The notes: a model not told the origin generated them from the letters alone. Positions 44,715-60,410 are shown, numbered from the stretch's first letter. The stretch is 64,000 bases of DNA from Thamnidium elegans (GCA_025201345.1 JAIXMG010000012.1:62001-126000); one strand, 5' to 3'. A program made the numbers and translations.

Positions 44715-45861
44715 AAACCAGTTGAAAGAAAAAGGTCAAGAAAAAAAAAAGAGAAAAAAAATATATATGTTTATAAGGCAATTATGATGTCATTGAGCTA
44801 CTACCCCTTTTCGATCTGGTGCTTTTTTTAACTGCACATTAAAAAAGGTATTCTAAGTGAAGTAAAATTGGGAATATCCTCTTTGTTAGCAACATTTTTT
44901 TTATATATATCACAATTTCTCTGTATTGACATCAATTTATTACTTTAACCTTGATCGTGAAGGAAGTGATTTTTTTTTTTAAAAAAAAGGTCTTTATTAC
45001 TTAGAAAAGAAGATAAGGAGATTATTATATATCCTTTATTCTTCACTAGGTGCGCACAAATAGTCCTGGTAGTCGAGATACAGAACAACAACAAAAAGGT
45101 TTTTTTAAAAAAAAGATAAAAAGGATAAAAGAGAAACAAATATTATATTGCTTCAAGAAGAGATAAAGCCCTTTTTTTTTTTTTTAGTTTGAAACTATAC
45201 AACAGAACCGTAAACAAAATGCTATACTAAAACCACAAAAAAAAAAAAAAATGTTGCTATAGATTTACAGGAATTTATCTGAGGGGTATGAAGCCCCCTA
45301 GAATGAGTCTGTAGGATTACAGTCCACAGAATTAATTAAAATACCTCTCTTGTAAGCGATACTACGAAACAAAAAAATAGTAGTTGTATAGGCCTAATTG
45401 GTTTCAAACAAGTGACCAATTGGGTACGGAACAGGCGTATCATTCCGTAATATTGTTTTAATCCAATTCGTACCACATCATTTATAAGCGCTTTTTTTTT
45501 CTTTTCTTTTTTTCTCGAGTATAAGATACACGTATATAAATTTAAAATAGCAAGAGCTTAAATAAATAGAAAGAGAAAGTGTAAAGAATAAGAAAAAAGA
45601 GACATGTATACTAAAAAGAAAAAAAGTAAAAAAGTAAAAAAAAAAACTAGGATAAAGGACATCATATGATATTTTAATAACCGTTTCGATTGATTGTCTG
45701 AGTTTATTTGAGGAAAATTATTAATGTGTGCATTGCTTGGTGATTTCTAAAGCGTGGTTTTTTCTTTTTTGTTTATCTCTTTTTATTTTTTTTTTATATA
45801 TATTTTTTTTAAACGCGCTTTTTTTTTTTGTACTTACCATTAAACTCATTTATATAACAAG
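44715..45861. other. Intergenic, promoters of Bre4-like and PWWP genes
   Basis: A divergent 1.1 kb spacer. It contains a T10A8 tract at about 44970-44988 and a small GC-richer patch at 45285-45470 with short hairpins (GGGG...CCCC near 45282-45300). No gene or tRNA could be folded from it. Confidence 0.4.
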
Positions 45862-47252
45862 ATGCGTCAACAAGGACGAACAGAATATACACCTGGTACA
45901 ACTGTATTCGCAAAGTTAAAAGGATATCCGTGGTGGCCAGCAAGGGTAAACGAAAAAAAAAATATATTTTTTTTATTTTCCCTTTTTTTTCATTATATAT
46001 TAAAATGCAATCAACTCTCTTTTTTTTTTCTGAAAAAAAAAGATTGAACCTGATCAAGCCGTACCTGCTAAAGTATTAAAACAAAAAACTAGGGCCAAAG
46101 GTGCTCTCTATACCGTGTTTTTCTTTGGTTCAAGAGACTAGTAAGTTTTTAAAAAGAGTGGGAAAAAAATATATACATATTGATTTTTTTTTTTATTAGT
46201 GGTTTTTTTGGACCAGATGCTATTCGACCATTTGATCCTCAAGAAGTTGAAAACGATTTAAATGCAAAAAAGTATAAAACAAAAGATTTAGAAATGGCAA
46301 TTCGTCAAGCACTAAATCCTTCTCTACTAACTGAGTTGGAAGAAGAAGAGGAGGGGGAAGAAGAGGAGTCAGAAGAACCAGTAGAGAAGAAGGAAAATAC
46401 AGCATCTAAAAAAGTGAAAGGTAAAAAGAAACCAACACCTGAACCAAAGAAAAAGGTTGCTGCGACAACAAACGGTAAACCTACACCAGCGAAAAAGGGA
46501 AAAGAGAATGCTACAGCAACAAAGAGACGAAGTCGTAATTTACAAAAACTTGAGGATGAGGATGAGAAGATGGTAGATGACACTGCTGTGAGTGAAAATG
46601 TCGATAGAAAGAAGAGAGTGAGTATTTTTGTTTTTGTGTGTATGAGTGAAATATCTGTGATATTGATTTATTTTATTTTTAAAAAAAAGCGTAAGTCCAT
46701 GTCGATCGAAAAGGAGGATGAAGGCCGTGATTCACCTATTGCTCAAGGCCATATTGGAAATAATAATAGAGAGGATTATAAAAAGTCTCCAGAATATAAA
46801 AAGGTATACCATATTCGACACAGATTACAGCGTTTGGTATATAACAAAAAGGAGGTAAGGTTTTTCTTTTTTTCTTTGTTAAAAAGGGACAAATGGCTAA
46901 TGTGGGTTTGGGATTGCTTAGGGCGAGATTCCAAAAGAAGATTACGCTAAAATTTTGCAAGTTGTCAAAGAGATTGAAGAAGCACCAATGACATATAACC
47001 TTTTAAAAGTAAGTAGTTTGGAGAGAGAGTGTGTGTGAGGGTTGCCATGGTGAAACTAAAAAGGGGTACTTTTTTTTTCTCTCCTAGGATACCAAGATTG
47101 GAAAAGTTGTTAAAGCAGCTTGTTGCTATCCGTTTGAGAATGACACTAGTATTAAGTATCGTTGTCAACAATTGATGAGAAACTGGAAGAACATCTTTAT
47201 CGTACCTCAAACTGACAACAAACAAGAGGATACGACTATGCAAGAAGTTTAA
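45862..47252 (+). CDS. PWWP-domain chromatin protein (HDGF/LEDGF-like)
   Basis: Six exons (45862-45945, 46043-46140, 46200-46617, 46690-46854, 46922-47008, 47088-47252) total 1017 nt, 338 residues. The N-terminal PWWP domain has VFAKLKGYPWWPAR and TVFFFGSRDYGFFG (aromatic cage), binding methylated histone tails on nucleosomal DNA. The middle is acidic (ELEEEEEGEEEESEEP), then Lys-rich with a likely nuclear signal (TKRRSRN). The C-terminal helical part (YHIRHRLQRLV ... EEAPMTYNLLK ... VKAACCYPFEND) resembles the TFIIS-N/integrase-binding-type domain of LEDGF relatives. Domain order therefore matches the HDGF-related family; function in transcription is inferred. Confidence 0.87.
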
Positions 47253-47599
47253 AATAAAAAAAAGGAAAAAAAAAAAACTATTTAAGAAATTTATGAAAAA
47301 TGAATAATAATAAAATAAAAAAAAAGGTAAAAAAAAAAAAGAACGATACGTTTATATATATTTTTGGAGAGAGGGTTTGTAATTATATCTGTAACTATTA
47401 CTTTTTTTTTATTTGAGTAGCTTATTCAGATGAAAAAGCTTAAAACTTGCTATTTCAGGTCCATGCCATAACATAACAAATATCCAAAAAAAGATGTGTA
47501 ATACAAAATCCATTTTTCTATTTAAGGATTCTATTTTGTTGTTGTTGTTATTCAGTCGTAATACTTTTTCTTTTCCTCTCTACTCTATATATATTTATC

Positions 47600-48807
47600 A
47601 TGTTTAGAATAAATATTAATTTGACATATTTAATCCTGACGTCTTTAATAATTGTAGTACAATTAGCTAGTGCACTACCTGCAGGCGATTTACCAAGATA
47701 TGAGCCGGGTGTATTATATTTACCTGATAAAGCGATCGCGCTAGGTAATACTCTAAAATACTATTTTTTTTTTATATAAAAAAACCAGTTTAATAACAAT
47801 AAACTGCGTCGTGTAGATGATGGATATGAATTAAGTATTCAAGGTGTTTTAGCTGGTATCGTATTAATCGTTTGTGGTATTATGCTCTCTATACATGGTA
47901 TGTGGGATCAAACTGTTGCAGGTAGAAATGTCCAAAGTTTAGCTGGCTTTATTACGTTTGGCTTTATCACTTGGGTCATGTTGGCTAATTTTGAGCCTGA
48001 GGGAACATATGGTCAAAACCGTCTAACTATTTACTTTATTGTTCCATTTATGGTTGGATTGGTTTCCATCTGTTTCATGGCTGCTACTATTCAATTGTAT
48101 CTAATGTTAATTGGAGGAATGGGTGCACTGGCATTTGGATTATGGATCTTGGGTTGGAAAGAAGGTTTAAGTATCGGCTCTGATTATGGAAGAGCCATCT
48201 TGTTTACTGTTCTAGTGATCATCTTTATGTTGTTATCGTTATCTTCATGCTTTTGGGTAAAATTAGGCTCCGCTTTTGCTGGTCCTTATATTTTCTTCAT
48301 GGGCTTAGATATTTATTTTCACACTGGATTTTTGTATTGCTTTACAACTACAATTGATGTCAATCCAAGTCATGGTAAGATTTTTTTCCTCTTGAATTAT
48401 TAATATTATTATCGTTATTTATATGAGTTTTTTTTTTTTCCTCTTTAGCGCATCATTATGAACTTCATCGAGGTGTGTATATTATGCAATCATGTTTAAT
48501 TGTTGCAAGTATCGTAACCTATGTAATTCAAAGCCGTAATCATGTAAGCTATTTTATCAATATTAAAAAAAAAAATAGAACTTGATCTAAACATGCTTTT
48601 TTTTTTCTGTAGCTTTATATTATGAGACAACATGATTGTGTCATGTCTACTTTAAGACAACCAGACTATCAACACAAGAGTAATCTTAGGGGAGGATATC
48701 TTCCTCGATTTAATACATTTATACCACCATTTTTGTATAGAGGAGCTACAGCACCTGTCGTTAACCCTAATCCTGCACCGCCTCCTCCTCTTGCTACCGT
48801 AATCTAA
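47600..48807 (+). CDS. DUF4203/TM7SF3-TM198-like multi-pass membrane protein
   Basis: Four exons (47600-47744, 47817-48374, 48449-48543, 48613-48807) total 993 nt, 330 residues. A signal peptide or first helix (YLILTSLIIVVQLASALPAG) is followed by about seven helices: IQGVLAGIVLIVCGIMLSI, FITFGFITWVMLAN, FIVPFMVGLVSICFMAAT, LMLIGGMGALAFGLWILG, RAILFTVLVIIFMLLSLSS, the FAGPYIFFMGLDIYFHTGF segment and SCLIVASIVTYVI. The Gly-rich helix pattern is that of the TM198/TM7SF3 domain. The C-terminus is Pro rich (PAPPPPLATVI). Localisation is probably endomembrane; function unknown. Confidence 0.75.
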
Positions 48808-49284
48808 AAGAAAAAGAAATAATAATTATTAAAATATTTTGTATACCTCCCCCTCCTTCCTTGATCGCTTAAAGTCTTTGCCTGAATCGCCCCGCGTTTT
48901 CTTTTTTTTTTTAAAAAAAAAAAAAATCATTCTCTATGCACTATTACGTATATGAACTGTATCTTTTTTATTATTGTTGTATGCGTGAGTGCGTATGCCT
49001 TTTTTTTAAGTTGTGTATCAAGATCTTACTTGCGTATTAATCAAAATTCCTAATCTATTAAACGACGTAATCAAGATATTACCATGAGGCAAGGAAGGAA
49101 AAGGGTCGGGCGGTTTATAGTTGTATCCGAGGATCAAAAAACGTTTTTACCTAGAAATTTGGACCAATCAGGGAAATGTACGGGAGCTTCGGATAACAGT
49201 TTTGTCTGCTGCAAAAAGTATATATAAAGAGAGGCAAAAATAAATTATAATCATAATCAATACTTCTTTAATATATACTACAAT
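48808..49284. promoter_or_regulatory. Strong-looking promoter of the 73-residue mini-gene
   Basis: Contains a T-run/A-run tract (48902-48925), CCAAT at 49164-49168 and TATATAAA at 49220-49227, about 60 nt before the ATG at 49285. Few spacers in this window show such a clear CCAAT plus TATA pair. Confidence 0.55.
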
Positions 49285-49506
49285 ATGGGCATCTCTATTC
49301 GCTTTCCTAAATTCTTAAAGAACGCTTTCTCTCACAAGGAAGAATCTACTTTCTCTACTCGTACCGTTTCTATTACAAGTGCAAGTTATACTCGAGATCC
49401 TATGCGCTGTGGTAGCCATCCTGATGTTGTTGGCTATTATTACGATCCTATGGGCGGCAAATACAGTAACCACAAGGGCTATGACTGTACTAATACCGGT
49501 GCTTAA
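49285..49506 (+). CDS. 73-residue mini-protein with possible N-myristoyl start
   Basis: Single exon with a CCAAT/TATA promoter just upstream. It starts MGISIRFPKFLKNAF, where Gly2 and a basic stretch suit N-myristoylation. A Ser/Thr-rich middle follows, then a C-terminal half rich in Tyr, Gly and His with two Cys (DPMRCGSHPDVVGYYYDP, KGYDCTNTGA). I do not recognise a family. The composition suggests a small abundant structural or stress protein. Overlapping frame 49379-49639 is a shadow. Confidence 0.6.
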   Translation: MGISIRFPKFLKNAFSHKEESTFSTRTVSITSASYTRDPMRCGSHPDVVGYYYDPMGGKYSNHKGYDCTNTGA

Positions 49507-50059
49507 AAAATATTTTCTTATGATTTATTCTTATACCTACATCGCTTCAAAGCTTTTCCGTCATTTTATCAAAAACTACTATTTATTATCATTTCTTATA
49601 TACTACTATTCATTACATATACTATTCATTTATACATAAATAAAAACTATTATACTTTATCAAGGACAAACTTATTTTTCTGTATATCTGGCTCTCTTTT
49701 TGTTCCGTGGCATGTGTTTATGATTTGAAAATCAAACATTTTTTCGCGTATTGTCGGAGTGCCTTCAAAATATTTATCCTCCCCACACCATCTATAAAAA
49801 TAACTGTAGATCTTTTTTGACATTATGACTAAAAAGGAACTTGTCAAATCTCTTTATGCTTATATCTTTCGATTTATAACATCCAAGCTAGTACACTGAA
49901 GTAAACCTCACTAATTAAATCATTATGGGGGCCTCCATATTCTCTTTTTTATTTGTTATTATTTGGAATCTAATGCGATTTATGAGTGATGATATATATA
50001 TATATATTATAGTTTTATAATACATCCCATAGTATGGATAGATATCCATTTTCAGGGTT

Positions 50060-50119
<60 letters not shown>

Positions 50120-50269
50120 GTAGGTGAGTCGTCGCGCATTCCAGCTTTCGTGGCCACCGTCCCGCCTTCTAGTCATCAAATATAGTAGTACATATCTCAC
50201 TGTATGTTATAGGATCAAAAATACTACCAAATATATATATATATATATATATATTTATTTAAACAGTGA
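49507..50269. other. Gene-free stretch with a 57-nt poly-T run
   Basis: A perfect run of 57 T at 50062-50118 lies next to a short GC-richer segment (50119-50175), which is the layout of a retroposed (poly-A) insertion on the minus strand. Short AT dinucleotide arrays flank it (about 49994-50006 and 50231-50252). No gene. Confidence 0.5.
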
Positions 50270-50827
50270 TTACTCCCTCAACTTTTGCATTAAAAGCTTT
50301 ATTTAATATGGATTAAAAGCGTACACACGAGTACTTTACCATCCTTGTTTTTTTTCACAAAGAAAGTCAAATTGAATCTAGAGTAATCTCAAAAAAACCA
50401 TGATTTTTGGCTAAAAAACAAAAGGGGGTGGACCCCCAAAAATGAAAATCGATAAAAAAATTTAAAAATGTTTTTTTTTTCAAAGATATATTCAAAGCAA
50501 CTATTTTGTATTATACAACTTGAGTCCAAAAGGCGTTTTCTGTTTTTTATTATAACTGCTGAAATTAGCAGCGATTTCTTACGTGGGCGATTTTAAAACT
50601 GCGATATCTCAATGAGCTTTTTCTTTAGCACAATTGCTCTTCCTACTCTTTCTCTTTTGTCCCCTTTTGTCCCTTAAGAATGGTTTTATTATTATTATAT
50701 TTTTATAACTGGCTCAATCAATACAGTGCATTTAATACCTATGCAGTATTTTTATGACTAAATGTAATATATAATTATCCCGTTCACTGTTCGATATAAA
50801 GGCCACTCGCAAATAGAGCCATTACTG
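50270..50827. repeat. Repeat copy R5 of the R1 family, one arm
   Basis: Reverse-oriented copy of the R1 left arm. Shared blocks are CAGTGATTACTC, TCACAAAGAAAG, GGGGTGGACCCCC (degenerate palindrome), GTATTATACAACTT and GGCGTTTTCTGTTTTTTA. The right end reads AATAGAGCCATTACTG then TA, matching the family terminus. The left end is missing. Confidence 0.7.
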
Positions 50828-51222
50828 TATTAACTTTTTCCAGCCCGTCAATGGTAGTACGAATCTAAAAAAAAACGTTTAATCTCAGGAATGATTATTT
50901 TTTTTAAAAAAAAAAGTGAGCTGATAATATAGCCTCTTCGTCCTTCCTCCATAGGTCTTGACAAAAAGAATAGATCTATTGAGAGTAAAAACTTGTTTAC
51001 TAATTAATAAACTGATTGGCAGTAACGGTTTGCTCTAAAGACAATTATGGTGGTACGAGTCTCCCATGGAATATGTAGTGTAACACAGTTTCCTTTTTTT
51101 TTTATGGTTACAGCAAAAAGAAAGTAAAATTAATTATTTATTTTGATTATACATGAATACAAAGAGAGAGAGAGAAAAGGAGAGGGTAAATGGTTTGTAT
51201 ACTTAAAAAAAACCTGCTCCAT
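50828..51222. other. Spacer, 3' flank of the dioxygenase gene
   Basis: A+T-rich with another T-run/A-run tract (50898-50914) and a GAGA run near 51163. No gene. Confidence 0.4.
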
Positions 51223-52296
51223 TTAATGGATAGGTTTAGAAGACATGTTGGAAATACCAGCCTTAGTAGCCATAGCAATAACATTAGCATAGGGCTTAGC
51301 AAGAGACTCAGGTAAGGTCTTGGTGAATTCTTCAGTGTTCATCCAAGAAAGACCGTGTTGCAGAATAACAGCAGCACGGTGGTGACCGCCTTCGATAGTA
51401 CCCATAGAGGCATGGAGAGTAGCACGCTTCTTGCTTGAGTCATAAGAAGCACGATGTAAAATGTTGTTGTCATAGAAGACAGTTTGGCCGGCCTTCAAGT
51501 CAACACGTAATTTGTCAGGCATGTTATGACTCTTGGGGTCATTGATTGTGATATTTCTTTCAGCTTCAGTTCTTATACGACGATGAGAGTTGGGTACGAC
51601 AAAGAGACAAGAATCATCGTAAAGAGCACTACAGATAATAATAAGAACCATATATATTATAAAAAAAAAAAAAGGTACAATTTTTCACTTACGTGTTCCA
51701 TTGAGTACCGTAGTGAGGGATTGTGAGTTTTTCGCGCTCTTCCTCCTCAGAAGCTTCAGCCTTGATGGCATCACGGTGCCAGGTTAAATCAAAGTCAGAA
51801 TCTTGAGGGTTGATCAAAAGATTAAATAATTCTATAAACAAATAGTTTAGTGATCGAGACATAAATAGGACAAGCAATAAATAAATGATTTACCAAGTTG
51901 AAGATCTTCATGCTTGGTATGTAATAATTGCTCAACAGCAGCTAATAACAAGGGTGAACCATACCATTCAGCGAAAACAGGTTCTTTAAGATCAGGATGC
52001 ATCATATGTTGAACACCCCAGACATCGGTACCTTCAGTCCATGGAGGAAATTGAGTGCCAACAAGACGTCTAGATTCCGGATAATTTTTTTTTTTTTAGT
52101 AAAGATAAAAAAAAACAGGGTTACATCTGATTACGTACCTGTACTGCCAGTCGCCCTTTCTTGCTCTGTCAACAGAACGATCACAGGCATCTCTGAGCTT
52201 GGTGAATAATTCTTCAGGGATCAAGTTATCAACGATAACAAAACCGTTTTCCTTGATGGCTTGATCAATAGGGACGTTGTTAATATCAGTAAGCAT
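51223..52296 (-). CDS. Phytanoyl-CoA dioxygenase-family protein (Fe(II)/2-oxoglutarate)
   Basis: Four main exons are read: 52296-52139, 52069-51894, about 51834-51692 and about 51627-51223. The start MLTDINNVPIDQAIKENGF is followed by the PhyH-type opening GFVIVDNLIPEELF. The metal-binding HxD is in LTWHRDA, and the distal His in NNILHRAS is followed by a possible 2-oxoglutarate Arg (KKRATLHA). Downstream VVPNSHRR is typical of the family. The protein acts as an oxygenase on an unknown small substrate; PhyH relatives in fungi include alkaloid, lipid and toxin-pathway enzymes, but no biosynthetic cluster surrounds this one. The intron 1 acceptor (TCTAG) follows an unusually A-rich tract. Confidence 0.82.
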
Positions 52297-54413
52297 TTTT
52301 GTTGTGTTTTTTAAAAAGTTATAAATAATAAAGAACAGGGTAATAAAAAGATTTGTTCAGGGTCTTTTTTTATATACTTTTTTGTTGTTGTTAAAGCCCG
52401 ACTTAGGGCCTATTTTTCACACGCTCAAGGTAAGGGTTTTCCCTCACCCATACCGTGATGTTAAAAAAAAACCTTTTGGCGGAGTCAGGGAAAAACATAA
52501 GAGCGAGCGAATGACTGTATCATTTTGTATTACCGAAGTAGATTATGTAATCAAATTCGGGTGTGAAAGACAAATACAGAAATTCCCCAGATTTTTAGAA
52601 TGACTTACCGCCAATAAAGTAACCAATAGTATGCTATTTCTATTTGGAGTGATCTATGAAAACTCCCATGAAATCATGAAGATGTATAACGAAAAATGGA
52701 CACCGGTACTCTGATATCGATCTAAATATAATTATGTGATAAGACATGTACTAAAAAGAGAAGGGAGATATCGTACTCTCAGTTTAAAACTTTAATCATA
52801 TGTAGATAGCAACCGGAAATGATAGTAACATACCAAAATCAATATCTACTATTCGTATTTAATATACTTATATAACTCTGGATATTATATATCATAATAT
52901 ATAGGATTATATTTCTCCTTGTTTTCTTATAAACATAATCAACTACTCTCGGTCATAAAAAGTATTGGTATAAAACTTTCGTGAATGGTGTACAAATTTA
53001 CCATTTATGACAACGCCGTCATATGTGAATTTCCCGAGAACCGCGGAAATACAGCACTTTTTTTTAGGGCCCGTTTCATTTCTCGACCCGTAAGGGTCCT
53101 AACAAATTATGATTTCATCATCAATAGGTTCGTTTCTTTTGAATAATTTAAAGTTTATTTTTAATTTGGCAATAACGTTTTTATGTTTAACTTTAAAGCT
53201 GTCCAATTAGCTTTTTCGTGTCCTTACTATCGATTTTATAGTCTCCAGTGATACTCACGATATCATCATTATTATTTAATTTTATATCTGAAAAAAAAAA
53301 CGAATAGCAATATCATATCGTTTTTGAACAAGTAGCTTCTAAGTTATTGAGGCCTTCAATTGTACAAGATAAAGAGGGAGATGATATCTATTTGCCTGTT
53401 TTATCATGAGTAGTGTTTATAATTCCTGTTCATCGTGATGCTAGAACTACTATAGACCGAGGATAAAACATCTATATTTTCAAAAAGTAACGTTCGTTAG
53501 CCGTTATATTAGAAAAGAAAATGCTTCCAAGTATAGGTCCATTTTTATTTAAAGTCCTTCAAAAGTCGTAACGAGGGGCGTAAGTACAGCATAATTCTAG
53601 TCTCAGTGCAACTAAAAGAATATTTATTTTTTTCGAAGAAAAAACAGGGTGTGTGTGTTACGGGAGAATATGTATATATGATGAATCAAATAAGTATTTG
53701 TTGCTTCAGTACGACAATGTGGATAACAAAGTTGCTTCATCCGATGGCAAAGACAATCTTAATGATGAAAAAATATTAGTGATACATGTTCTATTTTACA
53801 TGTTCAGAAAAAAGTGAGAGATGTATTACTTTTTCATCCGTTCACACAACTTCGTTTATCCTCGTAAAAAGATATTACTTTGTTTACATGCTTTTTTTTT
53901 TTTATGTTTTTGCTTTTCTGTGTTTACACAAACGGATACAGCTTTCTCGGATGCTTATTATCTTTCTAATTGACTTATTTTCTTTACATATATGGATTAT
54001 ATAATCATAACTGTTAAACTGTTTTGAGTAGAGATATTCTCAAACAGAAACGGAGGGTTCAAATGGAGAGGTTGAAGGTAGAAGTCAAGAAATAATTAAA
54101 GAGTTAAAAGTAATCATGATCATCGAGATGTATGATATTAAGAGAAAGTATTATAAAACAGAAAGCTAATGTCTACCCAGACACCACTCAACCTAGCGGC
54201 CACTATATTAATGTTATGGATAACCAAAAGAATATGTTTTAATACGTAAGATAAACTTTAGTGCCTCGTTTATTTGAGAGAAACAAATATATTAGTGAAA
54301 TAGATAGCTAGTAGCAGTGAAAAAAAAAACGCCACTTTTTTATTATTATTACTATTGTTGTTTGTAAAGAAGGGCTGTGGTGTCATATATTCTCTCTGTT
54401 ACGGTAGATGACA
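52297..54413. other. Two-kilobase gene-free stretch
   Basis: A+T-rich. Two small GC-richer spots, near 52394-52460 (GCCCGACTTAGGGCC) and 53066-53100 (AGGGCCCG...GACCCGTAAGGGTCC), carry short inverted motifs and could be remnants of an element about 0.7 kb long. Frames 52382-52603 and 53786-54004 are not convincing. Confidence 0.35.
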
Positions 54414-55374
54414 TTACCACTCTAATTCCTCCTCTTTTTTAAAGTAAACGGATTTTGTTTCAGTCTTTTTTACTTTGATTTCAGCAGAAGGACAGTAAGC
54501 ACGCACAGGACAGGTATGACAGAGCGGGCCTCGGGGTAGACAAACAATTTGACCAAATCCAACTAGAATTGGATTAATATTTCTCCATTTATCCTTGGGC
54601 AGCCAAGATTGTAAACTCTATGTAAAATATATATATATATATATCATTAATACACAAAAAAAATAAAAAAAGAAAACATTATACACTTACAAGTCTTGTT
54701 TCTTCAGGAGTTTTTGTCTTTACCCAACCTAACCTATTCGCAATTCTATGTACATGTACATCTACACCAATTCCCAGATTTTTATTCCACGCTACTTGTA
54801 AAGTGAGGTAACCCATTTTTGGCCCGACGCCCGGTAAACTTGTTAATCCATCAATTGTATCGGGAATGTCACCATCAAATCTATCTCTTAATATTTCCGC
54901 TGTTCGCTTAATATACGAAGCTTTTTTAGTATGAAATCCGACTGACCGGATCATATCATCAAGCACAACTTCATCTAATCTTAAAATACTTTCAAGACAT
55001 AGTCCACCCTCTAATTCCTTTTGTAATTTAATAACGGCTGCACTTGTAACAGTATCCTTGGTTTGTGCCGATAGCATGAGAGATACCAGTGTTTGGAACC
55101 GTTGAACTTTAGGTGAACTGGTACGGTCTGCTAAACGTTCACAACCCATGGTATCAACTGCGGCTTTATGTGCTTTACGATAGGTTTCTAATATATCATA
55201 GACGATATCCCAGTCTTTTGGTGCCTGTTGTTGCAGGGGATTTGAGTCAATGTCAAGCTCCTTTTTTACCTTTTTGACATTGGGACTCGATTTTGTTTTT
55301 GTGATGGATCGCTTCTTGGTAATGGCAATGTCGACAGCGTGGCTAGTATGACGTGAGCTCCGACGTAAAGACAT
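54414..55374 (-). CDS. NTH1: Endonuclease III-like DNA glycosylase/AP lyase
   Basis: Bifunctional base-excision repair enzyme for oxidised pyrimidines. Two exons (55374-54691, 54617-54414) give 888 nt, 295 residues. A basic N-terminus ([17 protein letters not shown]) suits nuclear or mitochondrial import. The core holds LMLSAQTKD, helix-hairpin-helix LPGVGPKMG with the catalytic Lys, and VDVHVHRI with the catalytic Asp. The C-terminal exon has the 4Fe-4S cluster [17 protein letters not shown] (Cys spacing 6-2-5), then a Lys-rich tail. All key residues are present; GPKMG replaces the commoner GRKTA. Confidence 0.95.
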
Positions 55375-55589
55375 TTTTCAAAATTATCGCCCACACAAAA
55401 TTAGCACGATAAAAGAGATACGAATTTGGTTGGATAATCTTTTTTTTTGTAAGCGCGGGGGGGTGACAAATGGTTTTTTTTATCAAACAGGTACTGGCTT
55501 TGAAAAACAAACGTATAAATGCAAGCTATTTCTGTTTATTTCTTTCTTTCTTTTTTTTTTTTTTCAAGTGTACGTTTATCTTTTGAGCT

Positions 55590-56568
55590 ATGGCTAGTAT
55601 TGCCGTTTTTGATTTCGATTGGTATGTGCTGCTTTTCTTTTTTTTTTAAGAAAAAAATAGTTACTCATATATATATATATAAAGGTCTCTTATCGAAGAG
55701 GATAGCGATTACTGGACCATTTATGGTCTTTCCCCTAAGGTTTGGGAAGAAGTAAAAGAAAAGAGACAAGAGTGGCAGTGGACAGATTTAATGTGAGTAC
55801 ATATTAAGGTATCAAGTGTATATATATATATATATATATATGTAGTTAATATTTTGTATAGGGATCACGCTTTATGTAAACTTCAAGAAGAAGGCTTTAC
55901 AAGAGAAGATATAGCCAATAAATTAAAAACGATACCATTTGTAAGTTTCTATTTTTTTTTTTTTAGCATATGATCAACCTCCTTAAAATAATATTTAGTC
56001 GATCGAAATGCGTAATGTGGTGCTAGATTTAAAACAAAGAAATGTGCCTATCATACTCATGTCAGATGCTAACACATTTTATATCGAAACAATTTTACAA
56101 GTATGTTTATATGTATATATACATAGTTAGATGGTATATTAATAGTAACTCTAGGCTTATGGTGTTCGTGACTGTATTACCGAAATTATCACCAACCCAA
56201 GTTATACAGATGAACAAGGTAGACTTCGAGTACGTCGTCATATCTTGACCACGGACCAACAACATCAATGTCAAAACCCTTGTTCCTTGAATATCTGTAA
56301 AGGTCAAGAATTGGATCAAGTTATACACCGTTATCAGCAACAAGGTCATATTGTTGAAAAGATTGCATATACAGGTGATGGTAAAAATGACTTTTGTCCT
56401 GCTACAAGATTAAGGCAAACGGATACATTTTTTATTCGTAAGGAGAAGGGTTTAGATAGATATTTAGATCTTGTTCCTGAACAAAAATTAAGACTTCAAA
56501 GTCAACTTGTTTATTGGTTAAAACCTGAAACTGTTTGGGAATCTATGCCAAAATATTTTTCTTTATAA
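55590..56568 (+). CDS. PHOSPHO1/PHOSPHO2-type HAD phosphatase
   Basis: Small phosphohydrolase of the HAD superfamily (PHOSPHO-type enzymes act on phosphocholine, phosphoethanolamine or pyridoxal phosphate). Five exons (55590-55621, 55685-55792, 55862-55940, 55999-56100, 56155-56568) total 735 nt, 244 residues. Motif I is VFDFDWSLIEEDSD (two catalytic Asp; Trp replaces the usual His/Lys), motif II IILMSDAN, motif III/IV YTGDGKNDFCP. CQNPCSLNICKG and DQVIHRY fit the cap. Convergent with the Yak1 gene, stops 139 bp apart. Confidence 0.88.
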
Positions 56569-56707
56569 ACCTTTTATTATACAAATAAAAAAAAAAAATA
56601 AAAAAAAAGAAAAGAAAAAGAACGAAATAAAAAAAAAATAAAAAAAAAAGAAAGAAAAAAGAAAAAAGAAAAAAAAAGCTTTTTTTTTTAAAAAAAAGAA
56701 TGTATGT

Positions 56708-59754
<3,047 letters not shown>

Positions 59755-60410
59755 TTAAATAAAAGAAAGGAAAAAAAAAAGAGAGAGAGAAGAGAAAGCA
59801 AGTGTTTAAAAGAAAGAAAGAAAGAAAAGGCGGTAGGCCAAATAAAATCAAACTACTGGCGGGTTAAAATGTGATTGTTATTTTTGAATCAAAAGGTTAG
59901 TTCTTTAGAAAGAAAAAAAAGGGGGAGATATTCACCCTTTATTAACTTAATTCAGTGTACTTTTTCTTCTTTAGCAAGTGGTGGTGCTTGTTTCAAGCAA
60001 CAAGGACTTTCTCTTCTTTTTTTTTTTCTTTTTTTTTTTTTTACCTGCCGATACAAAGAACGTTAAAAATAAGCACATTGACTCGAGGTATTGTTAAATA
60101 CATTTACTAGACTACCCCATTTTAGACTTGTCGTATACACTCCAAAATAGATAATACAATGTTAGTAACGACATATTCGATATATAATTGTGTACCCGGC
60201 AAGACATGAAAAAATATAAGAGGACCCTTTAAGGATTTATTACAAAAAGAAAAATATTCTGGTTTTCAATTATCTCTTTTTTTTTCCGTTTTATTGTTCG
60301 AATAGTTAAGAGTATTTTATTTGTACTAGGCAAACAGTAGCTATCGTATATATATTTTATATATACACATACTTAAAAAAAAAAAAGCTCACTTATAACA
60401 AAAAGAAAGA
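59755..60410. other. Divergent spacer of Yak1 and Afg2 genes
   Basis: 656 bp, purine-rich (GAAAGAAA runs) next to the Yak1 start and A+T-rich next to the Afg2 start, where TATATATATTTTATATATAC lies near 60347-60366. The 63-codon frame at 59875-60066 is low-complexity. Confidence 0.4.

Noticed and set aside
45282..45470. GC-richer patch with hairpins as an RNA gene
   Set aside because: No cloverleaf, Pol III boxes or recognised snRNA/snoRNA motifs could be assembled.
46220..46583. Minus-strand frames opposite the PWWP gene
   Set aside because: Low-complexity complements of the acidic and Lys-rich coding segment.
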